NCBI GenBank assembly: GCA_964437445.1
Contig: CAYTGR010000029.1
Span: 1-59,742, forward strand
DNA: 59,742 bases
Source: CAYTGR01 sp964437445
GTDB lineage: Bacteria; Chloroflexota; Anaerolineae; B4-G1; SLSP01
Reading direction: 5' to 3'
Position numbers and translations under genes: made by a program. Under the pieces are notes generated by a model. That model worked only from the letters and a program-made list of their open reading frames with translations, searched no databases and was not told the origin of the DNA. This document shows positions 7,962 to 16,181 of this stretch, one piece after another (the first letter of the stretch is position 1; every line of letters begins with the position of its first letter).

Positions 7962-9398
7962 ATGGCTGTTGCTGCTTCCAAGCAAAAGTTGATCGGGTAT
8001 TTGCCCAATGACGTACCGCCCTTTGGGCAAATGCTGCTGCTGGGCTTCCAACACGTCCTGACGATGTTCCCGGCTACCGTGCTGTGCGCAATGCTCATGG
8101 GCTTCAACGTGAGCACCGTGTTGACCATCACGGGTTTGGGGACCATCGTTGCCCTGATCGGCTCTAAGCTGAGCATCGGGACCTACATCCCCCTGTACTA
8201 TGGTTCCAGCTTCAGCTACATCGCCGCCGTGACTGCCATCACCAAGGCGCAGTTCGGCGTGGTCGCTGATGATCACTTGCTGTCGGTGGTTCAGGCCGGT
8301 TTTGTGGCTACCGGTATCATCAACATTCTGGCCGGCCTGCTCATCCGGATCGCGGGGGGCAAAGAGGCCATTGACAAGGTCCTGCCGCCCGTGGTCACCG
8401 GTTCGGTGGCCTGCACCATCGGTATTGGTCTGGGCGCGGCGGCCCTGAACAATGCCACCGGTTATCTGGTTAACAGCGGCGGCATTGGCAGCTGGTGGCT
8501 GGTCTCCATGGTTACCCTGGTCGCCACCATTGCCCTCTCGGTCTACCTGCAGGGCAAGGGCTTCATCGGCATGTTGCCGATCTTGTTAGGGGCCATTGTA
8601 GGGTATATTTTTGCCTTCCTGGTCGATCTGATCACCGGCAAAGTCGGTTCACCGGACGGGTTGATCGTCTATTCCGCTTTCGGCCAATCGGCGTGGATCC
8701 GTGCTCCGCACATCACTTTCCCGGTCTTCAATGATCCGTTGACCGTTACGGTGCTGGTGGGCGTTGGCATCATGTGTATTGCGACCATCCCGGAATCCAC
8801 GGCGCACCTGTATCAGATCAGCCTGTACGTGGATCACCTGGCCGAGGAGAAGGGCGTGGCGAAGCTGGGCCTGAGCAAGTACATCGGCCTCAACCTGATG
8901 CTGGACGGCCTGGATGACCTGATCAACGGTATCTTCGGCAGCACCGCCGGCACCAACTACGGCGAGAACAACTCGCTGATGGTGATCACCCGCAACTACT
9001 CCGGCCCGGTGTTGATGACCGCTGGCGCGATCGCGTTCATCATGGGCTTCATTGGCCCGCTGGCTGATGTCGTGAGCTCCATGCCGACGGCGGTCAGTGG
9101 TGGCCTTTCCATCTACCTGTTCGGTGTCATTGGCATGCAAGGTATTGCGTTGATGATGGCCGAAAAGGTCAATCTGTTTGACCCCAAGCAGCTGGCGATT
9201 GGCGCGACCATCCTGATCGTCGGCATCGGTGGTAACATCGGCTATCCTAACGGCTTCCTGCCCTTCCCCTACCTCAAGGGGATCTTCCCGGGTGGGCTGC
9301 CGTCCATCGCCACCGGCGCGGTTTTGGGCATCCTGCTCAACCTGCTCTTCGTCGTCTTCAAGCCCGCTGTGGAGCGCGAAAACGTGTTGAACCAGTAG
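7962..9398 (+). CDS. NCS2 family nucleobase permease (xanthine/uracil type)
   Basis: This 478-residue, very hydrophobic protein fits the NCS2/NAT family of proton-coupled xanthine, urate and uracil transporters, with about 12-14 membrane segments. The family's TM8 acidic motif is seen as IPEST (Glu278). The NAT signature is seen as E335-N-N-S...T343-R, with Ser where Gly is common. The ATG at 7962 follows GGGAGGG and is preferred over the TTG at 7935. The gene is flanked by terminators on both sides, so it is transcribed alone. Beside a molybdenum hydroxylase and cyclase it probably imports the substrate of the pathway. Base specificity cannot be read from the sequence. Confidence 0.92.
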   Translation: MAVAASKQKLIGYLPNDVPPFGQMLLLGFQHVLTMFPATVLCAMLMGFNVSTVLTITGLGTIVALIGSKLSIGTYIPLYYGSSFSYIAAVTAITKAQFGVVADDHLLSVVQAGFVATGIINILAGLLIRIAGGKEAIDKVLPPVVTGSVACTIGIGLGAAALNNATGYLVNSGGIGSWWLVSMVTLVATIALSVYLQGKGFIGMLPILLGAIVGYIFAFLVDLITGKVGSPDGLIVYSAFGQSAWIRAPHITFPVFNDPLTVTVLVGVGIMCIATIPESTAHLYQISLYVDHLAEEKGVAKLGLSKYIGLNLMLDGLDDLINGIFGSTAGTNYGENNSLMVITRNYSGPVLMTAGAIAFIMGFIGPLADVVSSMPTAVSGGLSIYLFGVIGMQGIALMMAEKVNLFDPKQLAIGATILIVGIGGNIGYPNGFLPFPYLKGIFPGGLPSIATGAVLGILLNLLFVVFKPAVERENVLNQ

Positions 9399-9442
9399 CC
9401 GTTGATTTCCCCGTTGAGGGGAGCAGCGCGCCACTCTTAACC

Positions 9443-9485
9443 AGATTTTGGCGGATAGGTGACTGTCCGCCAAAATCTTGTTTTT
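9443..9485 (+). terminator. Intrinsic terminator after the permease
   Basis: A perfect 13-base stem (9443-9455 with 9466-9478) with a 10-base loop is followed by TGTTTTT. It is one of the clearest terminators in the window. Confidence 0.93.
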
Positions 9486-9774
9486 ACAATAGAGAATTCC
9501 CCATGAACTGGCGTTCACCAGCCGGGGGATGAAAATGTGAGCAGTGAGCGGTGAGCAGGAAACAGGCACTTCTACCGGCTGCCCTCTGCTCACTACTTAA
9601 CTGGTTTCTATTTTTAGAGGAGGTCCACCGGGCCTGACATTTGCCGCCAGCCTGTTTTGGTATATAACTTCTCCACGCGATGGTGATCCTGGGGCGGTTG
9701 GGGGGCTGGTTGCCTTGCTCCGGTCTGGTGCAGCCCGGTCACAGCGCAGGACAAGCACGAGGAGGAGGCGGAAA
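9486..9774. repeat. Noncoding gap containing a GTGAGCR heptamer repeat
   Basis: From the permease stop (9398) to the SDR start (9775) there are 376 bases without a convincing gene. Past the terminator, GTGAGCA, GTGAGCG and GTGAGCA run in a 7-base period at 9537-9557, and an inverted TGCTCACT lies at 9587-9594. This parallels the CGTGAAR elements near the DUF1116 gene in unit length and inverted-copy design but has a different unit. No promoter for the SDR gene is obvious. Confidence 0.55.
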
Positions 9775-10488
9775 ATGGCAGATTTCAGCGGCAAAGTGGT
9801 GCTGGTAACGGGAGCGGCCGGCAATCTGGGCAGTGCTGTCGCTCAGGCTTTCCGGGCGTCCGGGGCCGCGCTGGCCCTGGTGGATCGTAGTGCGGAGCCG
9901 TTTGCGGCGCTTTTCCCGGAGTGGCGGAAGACCGGGCGTCTTTTCTTTCTGACGGCCGATCTGACCGACATGGATTCCACGGAGGCGATGGTGCAGTCGG
10001 TCGTGGATCATTTTGGGCGGTTGGACGTGCTGGCCAACACGGTGGGCGGTTATCGGGCCGGCACCACCGTGCCCGAGACGCCCCTGGCCGAGTGGAACTT
10101 CATGTTCACGCTCAACGCGCGCACTGCCTTCAATCTTAGCCGGGCAGTGATCCCGGTGATGTTGCACCAGGGCTACGGCAAGGTGATCCATACGGCGGCC
10201 AAGGGCGGGTTGCAGGGGACGGCACGGGCAGCGGGCTACGCGGCCTCCAAAGCGGCGGTGATCCGGTTGACCGAGAGCCTCGCCGATGAGGTGCGCGGGA
10301 TGGGGATTAACGTCAACTGCGTCATGCCCAGCACGATTGATACGCCCCAGAATCGCGAGGCGATGCCCAAAGCTGATTTCACCCATTGGGTCAAGCCGGA
10401 AGCCATCGCTGAGGTCTTCCTGTTCCTGGCTTCGGACGCGGCCAGTGCCATCCACGGGGCGGCCATCCCGGTCTATGGGACGCACTAA
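9775..10488 (+). CDS. Short-chain dehydrogenase/reductase (SDR)
   Basis: The 237-residue protein is a classical-length SDR. The nucleotide-binding loop is TGAAGNLG (12-19), the helix Asn is Asn114 and the active-site pair is Tyr155 and Lys159 in YAASK. The position normally holding the catalytic Ser, 13 residues before the Tyr, is Ala142. Asp37 after the second strand suggests NAD rather than NADP. ATG 9775 has a GAGGAGG site and gives the standard N-terminus, while the open frame runs upstream to 9715. It lies downstream of the permease behind a terminator, so membership in the catabolic pathway is plausible but only by proximity. Confidence 0.85.
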   Translation: MADFSGKVVLVTGAAGNLGSAVAQAFRASGAALALVDRSAEPFAALFPEWRKTGRLFFLTADLTDMDSTEAMVQSVVDHFGRLDVLANTVGGYRAGTTVPETPLAEWNFMFTLNARTAFNLSRAVIPVMLHQGYGKVIHTAAKGGLQGTARAAGYAASKAAVIRLTESLADEVRGMGINVNCVMPSTIDTPQNREAMPKADFTHWVKPEAIAEVFLFLASDAASAIHGAAIPVYGTH

Positions 10489-10574
10489 CGCCGGCCCAAT
10501 GGTAAGGATTGTGTCATAAAAACACCTGGTTCCGGCTCGTCGCCGCAGATATTCTGGTTATGTGAGGTTGACCC

Positions 10575-11036
10575 GTGAACCGACATTATCCGCAGGCCCC
10601 AATTTTTGCCGTGTCGGCGCTGCTTGTGGTGGAAGGACGGGTGCTGGTCGCGCTGCGGCTCAATCCGCCGCGGGCCGGCCAGTGGAGCGTCCCGGGCGGA
10701 GTGCAGGAATTAGGCGAGACAGTCACCGACGCCATCTGCCGCGAAGTGCGCGAAGAGACCGGGCTGGAGGTGGAGCCCGGACCGTTGCTGGACCTGGCTG
10801 ATTTGCTCCTGCGCGATGCTGCGGGCCGCGTGGAATATCATTATGTGATCGCTTACTACCTGGCGCGGCCGACCGGAGGCCAGTTGGCCCCTGGTGACGA
10901 CGTGGGCGAAGTGCGCTGGGTCCTGCCTGACGAGGCGGTCGCGTTGGGGTTGCCACGCCGACTGTTAAGATTGATCCGCCAGGCGATTATGGTTGCTGCT
11001 GAACCGGGGCCGCTTAAACAAATTGTTGAACCGTAA
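10575..11036 (+). CDS. Nudix hydrolase
   Basis: This 153-residue protein has a complete Nudix box (Gly42, Glu48, Arg56-Glu57 and Glu60-Glu61, Gly63), so it should hydrolyse a nucleoside diphosphate linked to another group with Mg2+ or Mn2+. The N-terminal stretch and PGG before the box resemble the ADP-ribose pyrophosphatase/MutT-like group. It uses a GTG start with a weak GAGG site. The substrate is not determined by the motif. It stands alone between the SDR gene and the promoter of the sensor operon. Confidence 0.9.
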   Translation: MNRHYPQAPIFAVSALLVVEGRVLVALRLNPPRAGQWSVPGGVQELGETVTDAICREVREETGLEVEPGPLLDLADLLLRDAAGRVEYHYVIAYYLARPTGGQLAPGDDVGEVRWVLPDEAVALGLPRRLLRLIRQAIMVAAEPGPLKQIVEP

Positions 11037-11076
11037 CCATTCCGTAACTTAGAGATCGGTTCTCAAGTGGGTTTTG

Positions 11077-11085
11077 TGGTATAAT
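11077..11085 (+). promoter_or_regulatory. Extended -10 promoter of the sensor operon
   Basis: TGGTATAAT is a perfect -10 hexamer (11080-11085) with the extended TGn element. It lies 32 bases before the first receiver gene and after the Nudix stop. No strong -35 is visible at 16-18 bases, which suits an extended -10 promoter. It is the only clear promoter found before 50987, so it may drive all sixteen genes. Confidence 0.65.
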
Positions 11086-11117
11086 TTGGGTATGTAAACC
11101 ATTGCGTTGAGGTAAGC

Positions 11118-11498
11118 ATGGGTACCAAGATCCTGTACATTGAAGACAATCCCGAAAACCGCCTGTTAGTGAACCGCATCCTGCGTGCGGAAGGTTACAT
11201 TGTGCTGGAAGCGGCCGATGGACCCACCGGCCAGGCAATGGCACTCCGGGAGAAGCCCGACTTGATCCTGATGGATATGAATCTACCCGACATTGACGGC
11301 TATGAGATGACCCGGCGGATGCGAGCCATTCCTGAGCTCAGCCACGTGCCCATCATTGCCATGACCGCCAATGTGATGCACGGTGACCGCGAAAAGACCT
11401 TAGAAGCCGGTTGTGATGGCTACATTGCCAAACCCATTGATGTAGACCTGTTGCCGGTGCAAATTCAGAAGTATCTGACGGCCAAGCGACGAGGTTGA
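11118..11498 (+). CDS. Single-domain response regulator (DivK/CheY-like)
   Basis: The 126-residue protein is a lone receiver domain: acidic pair Glu9-Asp10, phospho-acceptor Asp53, Thr83 and Lys105. The stretch MTANVMHGDREKTLEAGCDGYIAKP is typical of DivK-like receivers. With no output domain it must act by protein contact or as a phosphate shuttle. It is the first gene of the sensor operon, four bases before a second receiver and just upstream of a histidine kinase, which is the natural phosphodonor. Confidence 0.95.
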   Translation: MGTKILYIEDNPENRLLVNRILRAEGYIVLEAADGPTGQAMALREKPDLILMDMNLPDIDGYEMTRRMRAIPELSHVPIIAMTANVMHGDREKTLEAGCDGYIAKPIDVDLLPVQIQKYLTAKRRG

Positions 11499-11501
11499 AC
11501 G

Positions 11502-11933
11502 ATGAACAAGGCAATGGTCTGGCAGCCGAAATCCCCGGCCGAGGCGACGATCCTCATTGTGGAGGATAACCCCAATAACTTTCTTTTGATGACCCGCCTG
11601 TTGGCGTTCCTGGGGGTCAAAAAATGTGAGTGGAAGGCTTCGGGTTGGCAGGTGCTGGAGTTTGCCGAAACACTGGGCGAAGTGGACCTGATTTTGATGG
11701 ACCTTTTCCTGCCGGATGCTGACGGCTATCAATCTTTGGAGGTCTTCAGAGCCGATCCCCGTTTTGCCCAGGTGCCAATCGTGGCAGTGACGGCTCATGT
11801 GAGCCAGGAAAGTCTTTCCAGGGCGCGCAAGGCCGGTTTCAACGGCTTTATCGGTAAGCCTCTGGACCCCGACCGCTTCCCGGAGCAAGTGCGGCGCATC
11901 TTGCAAGGGGAGGAGGTATGGGAGCCAGCGTAG
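11502..11933 (+). CDS. Single-domain response regulator, second
   Basis: This 143-residue receiver has Glu21-Asp22, acceptor Asp67, Thr97 and Lys119, plus a 16-residue N-terminal extension. It differs from the first receiver in the helix 1-beta 2 region (KKCEWKASGWQ). Like the first, it lacks an output domain. Its end overlaps the kinase start by 16 bases, so the two are translationally coupled and very likely a cognate pair. Two separate receivers beside one kinase suggest a branched output. Confidence 0.93.
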   Translation: MNKAMVWQPKSPAEATILIVEDNPNNFLLMTRLLAFLGVKKCEWKASGWQVLEFAETLGEVDLILMDLFLPDADGYQSLEVFRADPRFAQVPIVAVTAHVSQESLSRARKAGFNGFIGKPLDPDRFPEQVRRILQGEEVWEPA

Positions 11934-14227
11934 GGGATACTGTCCCGCCCGGCGTGCCGCGAACCATTCCCAAGACTGGGATGCGGGGAGGACTGGGCCG
12001 CACTCTTTTGAGCGCCTTTTTGGTGCTGACGATTTTACCGTTGGCTTTGGTGGGTTGGTACGCCGTGCATCAGAACCGGCGTAACTCATTACAGGAAATG
12101 GAGAGCAGACTCCGGGCGGTGGCAGCCTTGAAAGCACAACAGCTGCGACAATGGGTGGAAGACCGCCAAACTTTATGGTTGGTTACGATGGCGCCGGAGC
12201 AATTGAACGAGTGTTCCGAGATTTCCTCTTGGTGGCAGGCGCGGGGGCGGCAGGTTCCAGAGGTTTTAGGGGTAACCGTGCAGGATAGAGCCGCGCGGTC
12301 AACCTGTACTGTGGGAACCTGCTTTGCGGCGGAGGCCACCTCAGCCCTCGCGTTTTCTTCCCCTGACACGCTCTTGTTGGCGCTGACCTACCCGGAGCGC
12401 CAGGTGACGGTTTGTCTACAACCGGCGGTATTGGCACAGTTCTTTGCGGCGCAAACGGTGTTGGATTCCAGTGGGGTGATTTATCTGGTGCAGGGAGATC
12501 AGGTCTGGCCGGGCGGTGAGCTCGGCTCCAGCGTTGCCCTCACAGCGTTGCAGGCGGGTCGCTCCGGCACAGCTTTCTACGTCAACCATCGCGGGGTCTC
12601 GGTCGTCGGGGCCTATGAATTTCTGCCCGATTTGGGGGTGGGGGTGCTGGTGGAGCAGGAGCCAACCGACACCTTGAATTCCAGCGACGGCATCGCGGCC
12701 ACCTTCATCGTCATCATTCTGGGCGTAGTCCTGGCGACGACCGCGATTTCGGCCGTCGTCATCCGGCAGATCACCCGGCCGGTGATCCGGTTGACCGAGT
12801 CGGCGCTGGCGATGGCTGAGGGCAATCTGGAGCAGCACGTGCCGGTGACCTCCCGGGATGAAATCGGTATCCTCACCTATGTTTTCAACGAAATGGCCAC
12901 CGATTTGAAATCGCTTTACGACGATCTGGAAGCGAAGGTGGTGGAACGCACCCGGATGCTCCAACAGGCTAACTATCAAATTCAACGCCGCGTGCTCCAC
13001 TTGCAGGCCAGCTCCGAGGTCAGCCAGGCGATCACCTCGGTGCGCGATCCGGGGCTGCTGCTCAACCAGGTTGCCGAATTGATCCGCAGAAGCTTTGCCT
13101 ACGCTTCGGTCGCGGTGTACCTGACTGAGCCGGGGGGCGGTGAGGCCCGGCTCCGCGCCGTTAGCCCGGATGGCGGTGTGGCGTGGCCCCCGCGGGTCCA
13201 CGCCGGCGAGGGGTCGGTGGTGGAGCGGGCGTTGCGCAAGGGCATCATTCAAGTGGAGAGCCGTGAAACTACTGAGGAAGTGGAGTGGCATCGGCGCACG
13301 CTGGAGTGGATTGTGGTGCCCCTGCGGATGGAAGAGCGGTGCCTGGGGGTCTTGGCTGTGCTCAGTATGGAGCGCGAGGGGCTACAACAAGATGATCTCC
13401 AGGTGCTGGAACATCTGGCCAACCAGGTCGCGATCGCGCTGGAAAACGCCCGGGCTTACGAGCGAGAGCGCCAGGCCACCCGTCACCTTGAGGAGGCCGA
13501 GCGCTTCAAGGCCCGTTTCCTGACCAACATGTCCCATGATCTGCGCGAGCCTTTGAATACGGTGATCGGTTTTTCCCGTTTGATACTCAAAGGGTTGGAT
13601 GGGCCGCTACAGGAATTGCAACGGGACGATTTGCAGCGTGTTTACGACAACAGCCAGCGATTGTTAGCCCTGATCAACGACATGCTGGATATTTCGCAGA
13701 TTCAGGCCGGGTTGATGGAATTAAAGCTGGAGACAGTGAATCTGCGCGAGGTGATTGAGAGTGTGTTGCCAACGGCGGGGGCCTTGGTGCGCGGTAAGGA
13801 GATCGTGCTGGCGCAGGAGATTGCCCCGGCGCTACCGGTTGTGCAGGTTGACGTGGCGCGGATCCGGCAGGTGCTGGTGCGCTTGCTCACCAACGCGGCC
13901 AAGTTTACCGAGCGTGGTCAGATCACGCTGCGGGCCTGGGCCGATGAGGAGCAGGTCTACATCAGCGTGAGCGACACCGGGGTTGGCATTCCGCCGGCGG
14001 ACCGTGAGCGGATTTTTATGCGTTTTGAGAAGAGTATCGGTTTGAACGGGGTGCGCTCTGAAGGGGCCGGTCTGGGACTGGCGTTGAGCAAAGAGTTTGT
14101 GGAGATGCACGGTGGGCGTATCTGGGTGGAAAGTGAGGTGGGCCAGGGCAGTACTTTCACTTTCTCCCTGCCACGCACCCAGGAGGCCAGGGCGCACGCC
14201 GAGGGGGGAGGAGGAAACCGTGAGTGA
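11918..14227 (+). CDS. Membrane sensor histidine kinase (Cache-like-HAMP-GAF-HisKA-HATPase)
   Basis: The 769-residue kinase has a membrane helix at about 29-49, an extracytoplasmic Cache-like region to about 255, a second helix at 264-286, HAMP, a coiled coil, a GAF domain (361-513), HisKA with phospho-acceptor His540 in SHDLREPL, and HATPase_c with N-box (LLTNAAKF), DTGVGIP and GLGLALSK. All catalytic motifs are intact, so it should autophosphorylate and donate to the two receivers just upstream. Unlike the GAF proteins that follow, it lacks the shared C-terminal tail. Its C-terminus overlaps the next gene by eight bases. The ligand of the extracytoplasmic region is unknown. Confidence 0.93.
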   Translation: MGASVGDTVPPGVPRTIPKTGMRGGLGRTLLSAFLVLTILPLALVGWYAVHQNRRNSLQEMESRLRAVAALKAQQLRQWVEDRQTLWLVTMAPEQLNECSEISSWWQARGRQVPEVLGVTVQDRAARSTCTVGTCFAAEATSALAFSSPDTLLLALTYPERQVTVCLQPAVLAQFFAAQTVLDSSGVIYLVQGDQVWPGGELGSSVALTALQAGRSGTAFYVNHRGVSVVGAYEFLPDLGVGVLVEQEPTDTLNSSDGIAATFIVIILGVVLATTAISAVVIRQITRPVIRLTESALAMAEGNLEQHVPVTSRDEIGILTYVFNEMATDLKSLYDDLEAKVVERTRMLQQANYQIQRRVLHLQASSEVSQAITSVRDPGLLLNQVAELIRRSFAYASVAVYLTEPGGGEARLRAVSPDGGVAWPPRVHAGEGSVVERALRKGIIQVESRETTEEVEWHRRTLEWIVVPLRMEERCLGVLAVLSMEREGLQQDDLQVLEHLANQVAIALENARAYERERQATRHLEEAERFKARFLTNMSHDLREPLNTVIGFSRLILKGLDGPLQELQRDDLQRVYDNSQRLLALINDMLDISQIQAGLMELKLETVNLREVIESVLPTAGALVRGKEIVLAQEIAPALPVVQVDVARIRQVLVRLLTNAAKFTERGQITLRAWADEEQVYISVSDTGVGIPPADRERIFMRFEKSIGLNGVRSEGAGLGLALSKEFVEMHGGRIWVESEVGQGSTFTFSLPRTQEARAHAEGGGGNRE

Positions 14228-16163
14228 AGAACGGGCGCTGATCCGGCAGAATCTATCGGCCCAGGAACAGATCCGTCTGTGGCGGCAGCAGCTGGTGCGT
14301 AACCTGTTGCGGTTGTTCCTGGTCATCGGTATATTTGCGGTGGCCGTGGGCTCCTATAACGCAGTGACGCGCATGCAGCCGGCGCTGATTGGAATTTATG
14401 TAGTGGCTTACCTTCTGCTGGTGGTGGCCTATGGCTGGAAAAAAGCCCCGTATGAGTTTCAGGTCGGGGTGATTCTGGTCATCGCTTACGCTTTAGGCGT
14501 GGTAGATTTCGTCTTGTATGGCTGGGCAGAGGATGGCCGGGTTTTCCTGCTGAGTTTTGCCGTGCTGACGGCGATTTTCCTCGGGATGCGGGTGGGACTG
14601 GTAGCCTTGGGACTGATGGCCGTGACCTTGCTGGGCTTCAGTCTGGCCTATACCCAGGGTGTTCTGCCAGTCCCATGGGATAGGCTGAATGAGCTCTATG
14701 GATTTAGTACCTTGCTCAGCACAGCCGTGATTTTAACGTCGCTGGGGGTCTTGCTGGTTGTGGCTCAGAACTACCTGACGCCGCGCCTGCTGGAAGCGTT
14801 GGACCGCAGCGCAGCGCTGGCCCGGGAGTTGGAAGCTCAACAAAGTATCCTGGAGGATCGCGCCCAGGCTCTCCAGCAGGCCAACCTGGCTTTTCAGCGG
14901 CGGGCTATGTACCTGGAGGCGACGGCGCAGGTCGCCCAGGCCATCGCTACCATCTTTGACCAGGAGGCCCTCCTGCAGAAAATCGTGGACCTGGTCACCG
15001 AGTACTTTGGGTTCTATCATACTGGGATTTTCCTGGTGGATGAAACCGAAGAGTGGGCGGTGCTTCAGGCGGCCTCTTCCGCGGGCGGTAAGGAGATGTT
15101 GGCTGCCGGTCATCGGTTGTCTCGGGGAGAGGAGAGTATGGTCGGTTGGGTGGTGGAGCACCGGCAATCTCGCATTGCGTTGGACGTGGGTAAAGATGCC
15201 AGCCATTTCGTCAACCCTTACCTGCCGGCGACCCGCTCTGAGGTGGCTGTGCCGTTGCTGGTGGCCGGTCGTTTGCTCGGCGTGTTGGATGTCCAGAGCA
15301 CTGAGGAAGCTGCCTTTGACCAGGATGACGTGCGGGTACTGGAATCCCTGGCCGGCCAAGTGGCGATTGCGTTGGAAAATGCCCGCCGCCTCAGTGAGGA
15401 GGCGGCCTTCCTGGAGGCCACCAGCCCCTTCTACCGCCTGACCCGCCGACTGGCAACGGCCCGCACGGCCCAACAGGTCTACGTTGCGATGTTGGAGACG
15501 GTCCGCGATTACAATCCGCAACGGGCGGTGGTGTTAGCCGTGGACCCGGACCAGAAGCGCCTTATTCCGGCCGCGGAATTGAGAGCCACGGAGGTTACTC
15601 TGGTCCAGGCGGAGACCGACGTCTCAGCCGCCATCGCTTGGCGGGGCCAGCTGTACCAGGTAGCCCTGACCCTCCAGCGGCCACTGCTGGTGGATGATTT
15701 GCTGAATGCACCGGCTGACCTGGGTGAAGGAGGGCGGGAAGCGCTCGTGCTCCTGGCTCAGAGCCTGGATGCGCACAGTGCGGCCCTGATTCCGTTGCAG
15801 GTGGAAACGCGGCCCCTGGCCCTGCTGCTAGTTTGCTATGAAATGGCGCATCGTTTTACTCCGGCCGAGGAGCGTTTCTATCAAACGATGATTGATGTGG
15901 CCGGTGTGGCGTTGGAAAGCGCGCGTCTTTACCAGGACACTCAGCGCCGGGCGGCCCGGGAGCGGGTAGCCCGCGAGGTGGCCGATAAATTGCGGCGCGC
16001 CACCAATATGGATGACCTTTTGCAGACGGCTGTCCAGGAGATACGCACAATGTTGGGCGCCAACGATACATTTGTACAGTTGGGCGTGCTCCCCGGAACG
16101 CTGGAAACGGGGCCGGAGCAAGAGTTAAACAAGGAAGAATCTCGTGGTCTATTGCCAGTTTAG
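14220..16163 (+). CDS. Output-less membrane GAF receptor 1
   Basis: A GTG start at 14220, with GGAGGA four bases earlier and inside the kinase gene, gives a 647-residue protein. The upstream open frame is a shadow of the kinase gene. It has a conserved amphipathic lead (WRQQLVRN, 21-28), six membrane helices (about 30-182), a coiled coil, GAF1 (235-390), a divergent GAF2 (395-572) and the shared C-terminal tail (about 580-622). There is no kinase, cyclase, phosphodiesterase or methyl-accepting domain. Its membrane module is paralogous to that of the gene at 18983. I infer a signal-input subunit for one of the flanking kinases. Confidence 0.85.
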   Translation: MSEERALIRQNLSAQEQIRLWRQQLVRNLLRLFLVIGIFAVAVGSYNAVTRMQPALIGIYVVAYLLLVVAYGWKKAPYEFQVGVILVIAYALGVVDFVLYGWAEDGRVFLLSFAVLTAIFLGMRVGLVALGLMAVTLLGFSLAYTQGVLPVPWDRLNELYGFSTLLSTAVILTSLGVLLVVAQNYLTPRLLEALDRSAALARELEAQQSILEDRAQALQQANLAFQRRAMYLEATAQVAQAIATIFDQEALLQKIVDLVTEYFGFYHTGIFLVDETEEWAVLQAASSAGGKEMLAAGHRLSRGEESMVGWVVEHRQSRIALDVGKDASHFVNPYLPATRSEVAVPLLVAGRLLGVLDVQSTEEAAFDQDDVRVLESLAGQVAIALENARRLSEEAAFLEATSPFYRLTRRLATARTAQQVYVAMLETVRDYNPQRAVVLAVDPDQKRLIPAAELRATEVTLVQAETDVSAAIAWRGQLYQVALTLQRPLLVDDLLNAPADLGEGGREALVLLAQSLDAHSAALIPLQVETRPLALLLVCYEMAHRFTPAEERFYQTMIDVAGVALESARLYQDTQRRAARERVAREVADKLRRATNMDDLLQTAVQEIRTMLGANDTFVQLGVLPGTLETGPEQELNKEESRGLLPV

Positions 16164-16181
16164 CACGGAGCGGAGGCAGCC

